A stretch of 8,799 nt of DNA from Eubacteriales bacterium (GCA_028702415.1 JAQVOT010000044.1:1-8799), one strand, 5' to 3'. Shown: positions 1 to 7,446, counted from the first letter of the stretch. Notes: generated by a model from the sequence alone, not told the origin. Numbers and translations are program-made.

Positions 1-2
1 CA

Positions 3-509
3 CTGGAGGATTTCGACAGAGTCTTGAAGTGCGGTGCTGACAAGGTCAGTGTTAACTCGGGAGCGATCAGGCATCCTGAAATCATCGGAAAGGCGGTGAA
101 GTTGTACGGAGATCAGTGTGTGGTGTTATCTGCAGACATCGCCCTTGTGGATGGAGTCTACAGGGTGTTTTCCAGAGGAGGCAGAGAGAATACCGGAATG
201 GAAGCCATTGACTGGATCAAGAAATGTGTTGCCGATGGAGCCGGAGAAGTTGTGGTGAATTCCATGGATACCGACGGCGTCAAGGGGGGATTCGATATCC
301 CACTGTTGAAAAAAGTATGTGATGCGGTGGATGTTCCTGTGATTGCTTCCGGTGGAGCCGGCGGCATTCAGGATTTCATAGAGCTGTTCCGTGAGATTCC
401 GAACGTCGATGCAGGCCTGGCGGCATCCATATTCCACTTCGGTGAAGTGGCGATTGGAGAGTTGAAAAAGGCAATGTCTGAGGCCGGCATACCGGTGCGA
501 CAGGTATAG
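3..509 (+). CDS. hisF: Imidazole glycerol phosphate synthase cyclase subunit HisF (5' end outside window)
   Basis: HisF is the (beta/alpha)8-barrel cyclase that, with the glutaminase HisH, converts PRFAR plus ammonia to imidazole glycerol phosphate and AICAR. The frame is open from the window edge and encodes 168 residues. A full HisF is about 250, so roughly 85 N-terminal residues, including the first catalytic Asp, lie outside. Matched to T. maritima HisF with an offset of about 85, the fragment shows ADKVSVN (D98/K99 equivalents), the second catalytic Asp in [10 protein letters not shown] (D130 equivalent, residue 45 here), SMDTDG (D176 equivalent) and the phosphate-binding ASGGAGG near residue 115. 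The two residues after the catalytic Asp are Ile-Ala where many homologues have Ala-Lys. The gene ends in TAG and is followed closely by hisIE. The family call is secure. Confidence 0.96.
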   Translation: MEDFDRVLKCGADKVSVNSGAIRHPEIIGKAVKLYGDQCVVLSADIALVDGVYRVFSRGGRENTGMEAIDWIKKCVADGAGEVVVNSMDTDGVKGGFDIPLLKKVCDAVDVPVIASGGAGGIQDFIELFREIPNVDAGLAASIFHFGEVAIGELKKAMSEAGIPVRQV

Positions 510-523
510 TGAGAGGACATGAA

Positions 524-1171
524 ATGATTGATATTAATGATATAAAATTTGATGAGAAGGGTTTGATACCGGCCATTATTACGGATGTCAATACCGGGCA
601 GGTGCTGACACTGGCATACATGAATCGTAAGAGTCTGGAAATTTCCATAGAAAAGAAGCTTACTTGTTTCTGGAGCCGATCCAGGCAGGAATTGTGGCTG
701 AAGGGAGAAACCAGCGGCAATTACCAGCATATTGTTTCCATCACGGCTGATTGTGACAGGGACGCACTGCTCGTGGCGGTACAGCCTGAAGGCCCCGCCT
801 GCCATTTGGGATCCTGGTCTTGTTTTGATGACCCCCTTCGTGAAGCGAAAGAGGAGCCCTTTAGCTATGAAGGCCTTATGGAACTAATTCGCAGCAGAAA
901 GCTCGAAAAAAAGGCGAATTCATACACCAGCTATCTTTTTGAGAAGGGGCTTGATAAAATACTAAAGAAGGTGGGAGAGGAATCCACAGAAGTCATCATA
1001 GCAGCCAAGGCGGAGGATAGGGCGGAGACGGTTTATGAGATTGCCGATCTGGCTTATCACGTGATGGTGCTGATGGTTGAAGCGGGAATCTCATTGGAGG
1101 AGATTCGCTCGGAGCTGGCATCCCGCCACGTGATTGACCGCAAGGTCAAGCAGGAAAAAATGACCGGATAA
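524..1171 (+). CDS. hisIE: Bifunctional phosphoribosyl-AMP cyclohydrolase / phosphoribosyl-ATP pyrophosphatase HisIE
   Basis: This fused cytosolic enzyme removes pyrophosphate from PR-ATP (HisE half) and opens the adenine ring of PR-AMP (HisI half), the second and third steps of histidine synthesis. It has 215 residues. HisI occupies about 1-105, with metal-binding Asp 76, 78 and 80 in DCDRD and zinc ligands Cys77, Cys93 and Cys100, the spacing known for the family ([12 protein letters not shown]). HisE occupies about 110-215, with [10 protein letters not shown] and [15 protein letters not shown]. The ATG at 524 is preferred because AGAGGA at 512-517 lies 6 bases upstream. An in-frame GTG at 509 overlaps the last base of the hisF stop and would add five residues, but it has no comparable ribosome site. 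The gene is in an operon with hisF and the PHP phosphatase. Confidence 0.95.
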   Translation: MIDINDIKFDEKGLIPAIITDVNTGQVLTLAYMNRKSLEISIEKKLTCFWSRSRQELWLKGETSGNYQHIVSITADCDRDALLVAVQPEGPACHLGSWSCFDDPLREAKEEPFSYEGLMELIRSRKLEKKANSYTSYLFEKGLDKILKKVGEESTEVIIAAKAEDRAETVYEIADLAYHVMVLMVEAGISLEEIRSELASRHVIDRKVKQEKMTG

Positions 1172-1184
1172 AGGGATAAGACAG

Positions 1185-1958
1185 ATGAAGCTTGAAGAAA
1201 TAAAGGGCCTTTGTGATTTTCATGTTCATACCAGTTACTGCGACGGCGAGAATACTCCGGAAGAGATGATTTTCGCCGCCCTTGACCTTGGCATGAGTGC
1301 GATCGGCTTCGCTGGTCACAGCCATACCAACTTCGACGAATGCGCCTGCATGAGCCTGGAGGAGACCGATGGCTACGAAGATGAGATTCGTACACTGGCT
1401 ATGGAGTTCGGAGACCAGATTGAAGTTTTCTGCGGTATCGAACAGGATTACTATTCGGAGGAGGCAACGGACAGATGGGACTACGTGATTGGCTCCGTCC
1501 ACTACCTGCCGTCACAGCTTTCTTTTGATGATACAGAGCTGATGCTTCAGCAGGCTATCGAAGGGGAGTATGGAGGGGACGTTTACAGCCTTTGCGAGGA
1601 TTACTACCGCCTCCTTGCAGATGTGGTACGCAAAACCAATGCTGATGTCATCGGACACTTTGATCTGGTGTGTAAATTCAACCGGGGCGGAGAAGGGCAG
1701 AGGCAGGGCAAATACTTTGATGAAGGAAATCCGCGATATATCGCAGCCTGGCAGAAGGCTGCCGACACACTGCTGGAAACAGGGAAACCCTTTGAAATCA
1801 ATTACGGAGCGGTGATTAAGGAATATCGAACAGAACCATATCCTTCGGTGGCCATTCAGAACTATCTGGCGGAGCGGGGAGGCCGGTTCATCTTCTCCAG
1901 CGATGCCCATTCCGAAGAAGGCCTGCGGGCAGGAGCGGAAATAAACAAGACAAAATGA
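1185..1958 (+). CDS. hisJ: PHP-family histidinol-phosphatase (HisJ-like)
   Basis: The predicted product hydrolyses L-histidinol phosphate to histidinol, the penultimate stage of histidine synthesis. It has 257 residues and a PHP metal-site pattern: DFHVH (His13, His15), Asp20, GFAGHSH (His45, His47), GIEQD (Glu86), GSVH (His106), IGHFD (His158) and SSDAH (Asp240, His242). The GSVHYLP and GHFDLV segments are typical of HisJ rather than of polymerase PHP domains. The ATG at 1185 has AAAGGGA at 1170-1176, and the gene follows hisIE by 13 bases, so it is the last gene of the operon. The C-terminus stops about 15 residues after the final DAH motif, slightly shorter than usual, but no metal ligand is missing. 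Another PHP phosphoesterase is possible, but the his context argues strongly for HisJ. Confidence 0.88.
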   Translation: MKLEEIKGLCDFHVHTSYCDGENTPEEMIFAALDLGMSAIGFAGHSHTNFDECACMSLEETDGYEDEIRTLAMEFGDQIEVFCGIEQDYYSEEATDRWDYVIGSVHYLPSQLSFDDTELMLQQAIEGEYGGDVYSLCEDYYRLLADVVRKTNADVIGHFDLVCKFNRGGEGQRQGKYFDEGNPRYIAAWQKAADTLLETGKPFEINYGAVIKEYRTEPYPSVAIQNYLAERGGRFIFSSDAHSEEGLRAGAEINKTK

Positions 1959-1978
1959 TTTTTTCACTAACAATGATC

Positions 1979-2016
1979 AAACTGAAATGGGAGGAAAGTC
2001 TTATTTCAGTTTTTTT
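1979..2016 (+). terminator. Rho-independent terminator of the his operon
   Basis: A perfect 10-base-pair stem is formed by AAACTGAAAT (1979-1988) and ATTTCAGTTT (2003-2012). Two G-T pairs and one G-C pair extend it inward and leave an 8-base loop. A run of seven T residues (2010-2016) follows. It begins 20 bases after the hisJ stop and separates the his genes from the next unit. Confidence 0.88.
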
Positions 2017-2066
2017 CGTTTAATTACAGGGGATGACAATCAATGAACAAAGGATGGCAATACTTG

Positions 2067-2075
2067 TGATATAAT
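2067..2075 (+). promoter_or_regulatory. Extended -10 promoter for the aminotransferase-aldolase-kinase unit
   Basis: TGATATAAT at 2067-2075 is a perfect extended -10 element (TG, one base, TATAAT). No good -35 hexamer is present at the usual distance, which is tolerated by extended -10 promoters. It lies about 50 bases after the his terminator and about 34 bases before the ATG at 2109, which predicts a short leader. It is the only convincing promoter I see ahead of the five-gene unit. Confidence 0.7.
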
Positions 2076-2089
2076 AACTTTGTATATCA
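2067..2089. promoter_or_regulatory. Candidate operator: 7+7 inverted repeat over the promoter
   Basis: TGATATA (2067-2073) and TATATCA (2083-2089) are perfect inverted copies separated by 9 bases. They span the extended -10 and the expected transcription start, a typical place for a repressor to bind. The repeat is AT-rich and could be chance. No regulator gene is present in the window to pair with it. Confidence 0.3.
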
Positions 2090-2108
2090 TTGAAAAAAAG
2101 GAGTTAAA

Positions 2109-3332
2109 ATGACAGCTAAATCGATGATGCCCTATGTGCAGGGAAATTCTGCAATCCGGGCGATGTTTGAAGAAGGGGCCAGACTTGCAGCCATATATGG
2201 TAAAGAAAATGTGTATGATTTCAGTCTGGGGAATCCAAATGTTGCCGCACCACCTGAAGTAAATAAGGCGATCATGGATATTGTGGAACAGGAAGACAGC
2301 CTGAGAATACACGGATACAATCAGAGCAATTCGGGATATGAGGATGTTAGGCAGACTGTAGCGGAGCATCTGAATAAGCTCCATGGTACGGCGTTTAATT
2401 CCCATAATATTATCATGACGGTTGGTGCAGCCAGCGGGTTAAACGTGGCAATGAAAACAATGCTTGATCCCGGCGAGGAAGTTCTTGCTTTTGCACCCTA
2501 TTTCGTTGAGTACGGAAACTACGCCAAGAATCATGGGGCCACCCTTAAGGCCGTGCCGGCAAATGTTGACGGTAGCGGGTCTGACAGCGGAATCCCATTC
2601 CAGCCTGATCTCCATACCATGAGTGAGATGATCGGTCCAAAGACACGGGCAATAATTATCAACTCGCCCAACAACCCTACGGGGGTGATCTATAGCCAAG
2701 AGACCATAAGAAAGCTGGCGGAAATTCTCGAGGAGAAGCAGACTGAATTTGGGACGGAAATTTATATCATTTCCGATGAACCGTACAGAGAACTGGCATA
2801 TGATGGAGTGCAGGTTCCATATGTCACAAAATACTATAACAACACTGTGGTGGCATATTCCTGGAGCAAGAGCCTGTCTCTTCCGGGAGAAAGAATCGGA
2901 TATCTGGTTCTGCCTTCGGAGATGGCAGATTTCGAAAACGCGGTGCAGGCAGCCAATATTGCCAACCGTGTTCTGGGATATGTGAATGCACCAACCCTTA
3001 TGCAGCTGGTAGTTGCCAGATGCGTTGACTGCCCTGCCAATGTGGAGGCCTACAATAAGAACCGCAAGGCACTTTACGAAGGCCTTACAGACATGGGTTA
3101 TGAGTGCATATATCCTCAAGGAGCCTTCTACATGTGGATGAAGGTGCCGGGAGGTGGAGAGGACAAGGCTTTCTGCGCAAAAGCTAAGGAGCACAATATT
3201 CTCCTCGTGCCGGGAAGCTCTTTTGCATGTCCGGGCTATGTGCGCATCGCATACTGTGTTGCATATGAAACTATAGTAAATTCAATGCCTTCATTTAGGC
3301 AATTAATGAAAGAAGTGAAGGGAGAAAAATAG
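2109..3332 (+). CDS. Class I/II pyridoxal-phosphate aminotransferase
   Basis: A fold-type I PLP aminotransferase of the aspartate aminotransferase superfamily, 407 residues, expected in the cytosol. Visible landmarks are FSLGNPNVAAPPE near 38-50, the glycine-rich TVGAASGLN near 104-112 that contacts PLP phosphate, SPNNPTG (Asn189) at 186-192, ISDEPYRE (Asp223 for the pyridine nitrogen, Tyr226), the PLP lysine Lys254 in SWSKSLSLPGERIGY, and the substrate-carboxylate Arg379 in GYVRIAY. The ATG is preceded by AAGGAG at 2098-2103 with 5-base spacing. It is the first gene of a unit whose second gene, two bases downstream, is an unrelated PLP aminotransferase family member. The exact amino donor and acceptor cannot be read from sequence. 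A housekeeping aspartate or aromatic aminotransferase is the conservative alternative, but the context suggests it recycles the amino group for the downstream pathway. Confidence 0.93.
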   Translation: MTAKSMMPYVQGNSAIRAMFEEGARLAAIYGKENVYDFSLGNPNVAAPPEVNKAIMDIVEQEDSLRIHGYNQSNSGYEDVRQTVAEHLNKLHGTAFNSHNIIMTVGAASGLNVAMKTMLDPGEEVLAFAPYFVEYGNYAKNHGATLKAVPANVDGSGSDSGIPFQPDLHTMSEMIGPKTRAIIINSPNNPTGVIYSQETIRKLAEILEEKQTEFGTEIYIISDEPYRELAYDGVQVPYVTKYYNNTVVAYSWSKSLSLPGERIGYLVLPSEMADFENAVQAANIANRVLGYVNAPTLMQLVVARCVDCPANVEAYNKNRKALYEGLTDMGYECIYPQGAFYMWMKVPGGGEDKAFCAKAKEHNILLVPGSSFACPGYVRIAYCVAYETIVNSMPSFRQLMKEVKGEK

Positions 3333-3334
3333 AA

Positions 3335-4819
3335 ATGGAAAAAAAATATGCTTTATTGAGAGAAAATTATCTGGATGCGGAAGCGGTCACGAAGAAGCTT
3401 GACCGGTTGAAGAATGCACCTGTTTATTCAATCAGTCGGTCGGCACTGGCCGAATACGAGGATGAGTACTTCGATAAGAAGTGTGCGAAGTCAAAAGAAA
3501 TGGTTGATATGGCCGGTGCCATAATACCGGGTGCGGTTCAGCACAACCTGGCATTTAACCATCCTTTCCCTCTGGCAATCCATAAGGCTGAGGGATGTAA
3601 GTTATGGGACGTGGACGGGAACGAATACTACGATTTTCTCCAGGCAGGGGGACCTACTGTATTAGGGTCCAATCCGCCTGAAGTTCGGGAGAAAGTAATT
3701 GACCTTCTCAACAACTGCGGACCATCAACAGGACTGTTTCATGAATATGAATACAAACTTGCAAAGAAAATCTGTGACAGCGTTCCATCTGTTCAGATGT
3801 TCAGAATGCTTACATCAGGAACAGAGTCCTGCATGGGAGCAATAAGAATTGCACGTCTGGCAACAGGCCACAAGCATATCCTCAAGATGGGTGGAGCTTA
3901 TCACGGATGGAGTGACCAGCTGGCATACGGAATCAGAATACCGGGATCCAAGTGGACTCAGGCTAAGGGCGTTCCAATGTCCGTAATGGCAATGACTCAT
4001 GAGTTCTTCCCTAACAGCCTGGAAGATCTGGAAAGACAGCTCAAGAGATACAAACTCCAGGGAGGCACCGCAGCAGTATTTATTGAAGCTATTGGTCCGG
4101 AAAGCGGAACCCGCCCGGTAGACTACCATTTCCCTAAGGGATGTCTGGAACTGGCTCACAAGTACGGTGCACTTCTGATATGCGATGAAGTGGTTACAGG
4201 ATTCAGAATGGGAATGAGCGGAGCACAGGGTTTCTTCGGAATTGAGCCTGATCTGACCATCTTCGGCAAGGTTATAGCCGGAGGATATCCGGGAGCCGGC
4301 GGCATAGGCGGCAAGGCAGAGTACATGAAGTATCTGTCCGCAGGAATCAGTGGTGAAGCCAAACATCCAAAGGCACTGGTTGGGGGCACTCTGGCGGCGG
4401 CGCCTATAAGCTGTGTTGCGGGATATCACATGCTTTGCCAGCTGGAAGAACAGAATGCAATTCCAAGAGCCGGAGCACTTGGGGACAGGCTGATTGAAGG
4501 CGTCAACAGGCTTATAGATAAATACGGTCTGCCATTTGTGGCATTCAATGTGGGATCAGTATGCCATGTTGACACCACGGGTACTATGCATTTTGCCATT
4601 GATTGGACAAAACCTTGGCAGATACCATCAGTCCTCAGTGCCACATCATTCCGCAAGACGGAAATGGAACACATTGGCGCAGCATACACTGCAGAGGGAT
4701 TCATTACCCTGGCAGGCAACAGACTTTATACAAGTGCCGCATATGAAGAGGCAATGATTGACGAAGTAATAGAAAAATTCGATAAAGTATTTGCAAATTG
4801 TGTAGAAATAGGAGAATAA
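3335..4819 (+). CDS. Class III aminotransferase, glutamate-1-semialdehyde aminomutase-like
   Basis: A class III PLP enzyme of 494 residues, related to HemL and to omega-amino acid and amino-alcohol transaminases. Motifs include LWDVDGNEYYDF near 90-101, SGTES (161-165), GGAYHGW near 186-192, LICDEVVTGFR (Asp284) and the Schiff-base Lys312 in TIFGKVIAGGYP. About 60-70 residues precede the region where ordinary HemL proteins begin to align; this leader is charged and has no signal peptide. HemL itself is unlikely because no tetrapyrrole gene is nearby and the protein is longer than the usual 430 or so residues. It more likely transaminates the pathway substrate. AGGGAG at 3319-3324 serves as ribosome site inside the end of the previous gene, and the genes are 2 bases apart, so they are co-transcribed and probably coupled. 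An 8-A run (3339-3346) lies in the first codons. Confidence 0.9.
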   Translation: MEKKYALLRENYLDAEAVTKKLDRLKNAPVYSISRSALAEYEDEYFDKKCAKSKEMVDMAGAIIPGAVQHNLAFNHPFPLAIHKAEGCKLWDVDGNEYYDFLQAGGPTVLGSNPPEVREKVIDLLNNCGPSTGLFHEYEYKLAKKICDSVPSVQMFRMLTSGTESCMGAIRIARLATGHKHILKMGGAYHGWSDQLAYGIRIPGSKWTQAKGVPMSVMAMTHEFFPNSLEDLERQLKRYKLQGGTAAVFIEAIGPESGTRPVDYHFPKGCLELAHKYGALLICDEVVTGFRMGMSGAQGFFGIEPDLTIFGKVIAGGYPGAGGIGGKAEYMKYLSAGISGEAKHPKALVGGTLAAAPISCVAGYHMLCQLEEQNAIPRAGALGDRLIEGVNRLIDKYGLPFVAFNVGSVCHVDTTGTMHFAIDWTKPWQIPSVLSATSFRKTEMEHIGAAYTAEGFITLAGNRLYTSAAYEEAMIDEVIEKFDKVFANCVEIGE

Positions 4820-4821
4820 AC

Positions 4822-5811
4822 ATGGAAATAACAGTTGCAAAAGAACTTGTTATAAGAGCTGGGAAAGAAATGGCAGAAACAGGCTTGATTGCCAGGACAT
4901 GGGGGAACATTTCCTGCAGAACGGATGATAAGCATTTTGTTATAAGCGCCAGCGGTAAGGAATACGAAACCCTTTCGGAAGATGAGGTGATTGAACTTGA
5001 CATTGACAGCCTGGAATACCAGGGCGAAATCAAACCTTCTTCGGAGAAGAAAGTCCACAGTGAAATATACAAGCTTAAGGAAGACGTGGGATTCATCATT
5101 CACACCCATCAGCACAATGCTTCCGCGGTAAGCGCCATGGGACAGCACATAATTAAGCTGGATAGAGATTACGAAGGCATAGGCGACTTCCTTCTGGTTG
5201 CAGAATACGGATTGCCAAGCACCTCTAAAGTGTCTGACAAGGTGGCAGAGGCGGTCAACGATTCTGTTGGCAATGCAGTAATCATGAGCAACCATGGTGC
5301 GGTTTGCTATGGCAGGGATTACGATGAGACCTTGCAGTTGGCCAGAAATCTGGAAGAGGCCTGTGGCAACTACCTGAAGTTCATTGGCGTTGATCCACAC
5401 GACGGAGATGAGGACCACTTCGAAGATCTCTGGAACACCAGCTCAGTGGTAATGAAATACATGGAAATCAGAGAGAAGCTTCCGGCATACCTGGATGACT
5501 TCGCCCAGATCATAGGGCCCAGCAGGAGCATTTTGTCAGAAGAAAAGGAAGAGGAAGAAACCATCGCAAAGGCAGTCCGGAATAACAAGCCGATCCGGGT
5601 GAGAGGAAAGGGCGCAATGTGTAATGCGGCCAGCACATCCGATCAGGTTGCCATAAGCATGATCATAGAGAAGAACGCCCGTGCAGCCCTTGCGGGCCTT
5701 GGTGTCAAACCCATTGGCAAATATGAAGCGATGTTCATGCGCCAGTTCTACCTGAAGAAGTATTCAAAACTTAAAGACAAAAATGTGGATGAAAACGAGG
5801 CAGAGGAATAA
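4822..5811 (+). CDS. Class II aldolase/adducin family protein with C-terminal extension
   Basis: A zinc-dependent class II aldolase of the L-fuculose-phosphate/L-ribulose-phosphate family, 329 residues. Residues 1-195 form the aldolase domain: TWGNIS (26-31) for phosphate binding, PSSE with Glu75 as the likely catalytic acid, IHTHQHN with His94 and His96, and SNHGAVCYG with His158 completing the zinc site. Such enzymes cleave ketose-1-phosphates to DHAP and an aldehyde, though some family members are decarboxylases or epimerases. About 130 further residues (200-329) follow, including an acidic stretch near 239-247 and RVRGKGAMCN near 259-268. I do not recognise this extension. The ATG at 4822 has AGGAG at 4810-4814, overlapping the end of the upstream gene, and starts 2 bases after its stop. 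An upstream in-frame TTG at 4798 lacks such a site. The following kinase probably supplies its phosphorylated substrate. Confidence 0.9.
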   Translation: MEITVAKELVIRAGKEMAETGLIARTWGNISCRTDDKHFVISASGKEYETLSEDEVIELDIDSLEYQGEIKPSSEKKVHSEIYKLKEDVGFIIHTHQHNASAVSAMGQHIIKLDRDYEGIGDFLLVAEYGLPSTSKVSDKVAEAVNDSVGNAVIMSNHGAVCYGRDYDETLQLARNLEEACGNYLKFIGVDPHDGDEDHFEDLWNTSSVVMKYMEIREKLPAYLDDFAQIIGPSRSILSEEKEEEETIAKAVRNNKPIRVRGKGAMCNAASTSDQVAISMIIEKNARAALAGLGVKPIGKYEAMFMRQFYLKKYSKLKDKNVDENEAEE

Positions 5812-5820
5812 GCTAAAAAA

Positions 5821-6324
5821 ATGTATGTGATAGCGTATGATGTGGGAACTACGGGAGTTAAGTCCTGTCTTTTCGACATCACAAAGGACAAGTCAATAAA
5901 ACTGATTGCAGGGGAGATGGGGGAGGATGATCTTTACGTGCTGGAAAACGGCGGTGTAGAGCAGGATCCTCTCCAGTGGTGGAATGCCATGTGTGAAACC
6001 ACCCGCACAATCCTCGAAAAAAGCGGGATAGCCGGATCAGATGTCAAGGGGATTTCCTTCTGCGCACAGATGCAGGCGGTGGTTCTAGTGGATGAGAACT
6101 GTAACCCTGTGATGAACGCCATGAGTTATATGGATAACCGTGGTGTGAAGCAGATGGAAAAAGGTATACAGAGGGGTCTGAAAGTGTCCGGTATGAACGC
6201 CAGGAAACTTCTTAGATCCTTGCAGATAAGCGGAGCGGTTTCAGGAAGTGTGAAGGATCCCGTATGGAAATACAGGTGGGTTGCGGATAACAATCCGGAG
6301 ACTTTCGCAGGAGTATACAAGTAG
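5821..6324 (+). CDS. FGGY kinase, N-terminal fragment (167 residues, ends at TAG)
   Basis: This is the part made if the TAG terminates translation. It carries the ATP phosphate loop (DVGTTGVK) and the VEQDPLQWW and YMDNRG sugar-side motifs. It stops inside the first actin-like FGGY domain, before the catalytic Asp, and so cannot be an active kinase by itself. Confidence 0.8.
   Translation: MYVIAYDVGTTGVKSCLFDITKDKSIKLIAGEMGEDDLYVLENGGVEQDPLQWWNAMCETTRTILEKSGIAGSDVKGISFCAQMQAVVLVDENCNPVMNAMSYMDNRGVKQMEKGIQRGLKVSGMNARKLLRSLQISGAVSGSVKDPVWKYRWVADNNPETFAGVYK
6322..6324 (+). other. Premature amber codon inside the FGGY kinase frame
   Basis: TAG in frame 1 lies between AAG (Lys167) and CTG. The same frame continues without another stop to TAA at 7411-7413. 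The codon is one G-to-A change from TGG. The next base is C, and the context is TAGCTG. Confidence 0.95.
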
Positions 6325-6372
6325 CTGGATGTTAAGGACTATCTTGCTGCAAAGGCTTGCGGGCAGTTTGCA

Positions 6373-7413
6373 ATGTCCAGAGACAGCGCCTTCGCTACGC
6401 TTCTTTATGATTCTCGTGAAGGGAAACAGTGCTTCAGCAAAGAACTGTGCAAAATGATGGATGTGAACATGGATCATCTGCCCCGGATCGTCCTGAGCAC
6501 AGACCAGGTTGGAGATATTACCGAGAAGGCTGCAGCGGAGCTGGGCCTGGCGGCGGGAACGCCGGTATTCAGCGGCGGCGGAGATGCCTCCCTGATAGGA
6601 GTTGGTGCAGGTGCGGTTAATGTTGGGGACACCCACGTGTACATAGGAACCTCCGGATGGGTTACAACTGTAATAGACAGACAAAAACTCAGCATTGGGT
6701 CTATGATCGCTTCAAGTGTGGGAGTGGATCCGGACAGCTTTAACTGTTTCGCGGAGCTTGAAACAGCAGGCAAGTGTTTTGAATGGGCGAAGAAACATAT
6801 CATGATGGATGATATTGAGCTGTTCAGCGAAACTAAATACAACGTTGACATTGAAACGAGGCACATGAACGCCTATGAATATATAATGAGAAAGGTTGAA
6901 CATATTCCTCCGGGATCCAATGGTGTTATTTTCACACCTTGGCTTCACGGCAACAGATGTCCCTTTGAGGATCCTAATGCCAGGGGGATGTTCTTCGGTC
7001 TGGGTATTGAGACAACTTCTGCTGACCTGTATCACGCGGTTGTAGAGGGGGTCTGTTTTCACCTTAAGTGGCAGATGGAGGCCATGAGCAAGCTCATCAG
7101 CCCTTCAGAATCCATTCGTTTCGCAGGGGGAGGAGCCATACAGGATCAGACCTGCCAGATTCTGGCAAATGTTCTGAATAAAAAGATCGAAGTTGTTCAT
7201 CAGCCACAGAACACAGGAGCCGTCGGTGCGGCTGCACTTATCGGGATAGGCCTTGGAAAAATAGAATCTCTGGCAGAAATACGGGATATGGTGAAATTGG
7301 AGAGGTATTTTATACCGGAGCCGAATTCGGCAAAGGAATATGATAGATTGTTTAATATATTCAAAAAACTTTACAAAAGCAATAAACAGAACTTTAAATT
7401 AATGCACAAGTAA
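6373..7413 (+). CDS. FGGY kinase, C-terminal fragment (up to 346 residues)
   Basis: The open frame downstream of the TAG contains the end of the first FGGY domain and the whole second domain, with the catalytic Asp (SGGGD) and the GGGAIQD nucleotide motif. The first in-frame ATG is at 6373, 48 bases after the stop, but no good ribosome site precedes it. Independent translation is therefore doubtful. The coding region ends 33 bases before the start of the transporter. Confidence 0.75.
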   Translation: MSRDSAFATLLYDSREGKQCFSKELCKMMDVNMDHLPRIVLSTDQVGDITEKAAAELGLAAGTPVFSGGGDASLIGVGAGAVNVGDTHVYIGTSGWVTTVIDRQKLSIGSMIASSVGVDPDSFNCFAELETAGKCFEWAKKHIMMDDIELFSETKYNVDIETRHMNAYEYIMRKVEHIPPGSNGVIFTPWLHGNRCPFEDPNARGMFFGLGIETTSADLYHAVVEGVCFHLKWQMEAMSKLISPSESIRFAGGGAIQDQTCQILANVLNKKIEVVHQPQNTGAVGAAALIGIGLGKIESLAEIRDMVKLERYFIPEPNSAKEYDRLFNIFKKLYKSNKQNFKLMHK

Positions 7414-7446
7414 GACTTTGCCATGCCGGAAAAAAGGAGTAAAAAA

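Larger units (their letters stand above)
5821..7413 (+). pseudogene. FGGY-family carbohydrate kinase interrupted by an in-frame TAG
   Basis: This is one FGGY (xylulokinase/glycerol kinase superfamily) kinase frame of 530 codons with a single TAG at codon 168. Before the stop are DVGTTGVK (7-14, ATP phosphate loop), VEQDPLQWW (46-54) and YMDNRG (103-108). After it are the catalytic-base motif SGGGD with Asp255, YIGTSGW (274-280), TPWLHGNRCPFEDP near 372-385 and the ATP-binding GGGAIQD (436-442). Total length is normal for the family (about 500). Reading across the stop gives VYK-stop-LDVKDYLA, where a Trp is expected from family resemblance, so TGG to TAG is the likely change. The rest of the frame is undamaged, so the lesion is recent, an error, or read through. 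AGAGGA at 5802-5807 is 13 bases from the ATG, a weak arrangement. The kinase would phosphorylate a sugar or polyol for the aldolase upstream. Confidence 0.88.

Noticed and set aside
1959..2020. Frameshifted continuation of HisJ past its stop
   Set aside because: The other forward frames give no HisJ-like residues, and the region is occupied by the terminator hairpin.
2439..3194. Antisense open frame of 251 codons opposite the class I aminotransferase
   Set aside because: It lies fully opposite a gene with clear catalytic motifs, has no convincing ribosome site, and its translation shows no recognisable family pattern. It is a shadow of the coding strand.
3339..3346. Run of eight A residues at the start of the class III aminotransferase as a slippage site
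   Set aside because: Slippage is possible in principle, but the run is explained by two AAA lysine codons after GAA, and no alternative frame of interest is opened by it.
3815..4429. Antisense open frame of 204 codons opposite the class III aminotransferase
   Set aside because: It mirrors the conserved PLP-enzyme core and has no family resemblance or start signal of its own.
4726..5418. Antisense open frame of 230 codons opposite the class II aldolase
   Set aside because: It overlaps the ends of two strongly supported genes and is explained by their codon bias. No motif was seen.
6322..6324. TAG as a pyrrolysine codon or as a reassigned sense codon
   Set aside because: Known pyrrolysine positions are mainly in methylamine methyltransferases, not FGGY kinases. 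TAG also ends hisF (507-509) and the class I aminotransferase (3330-3332) at the expected protein ends.
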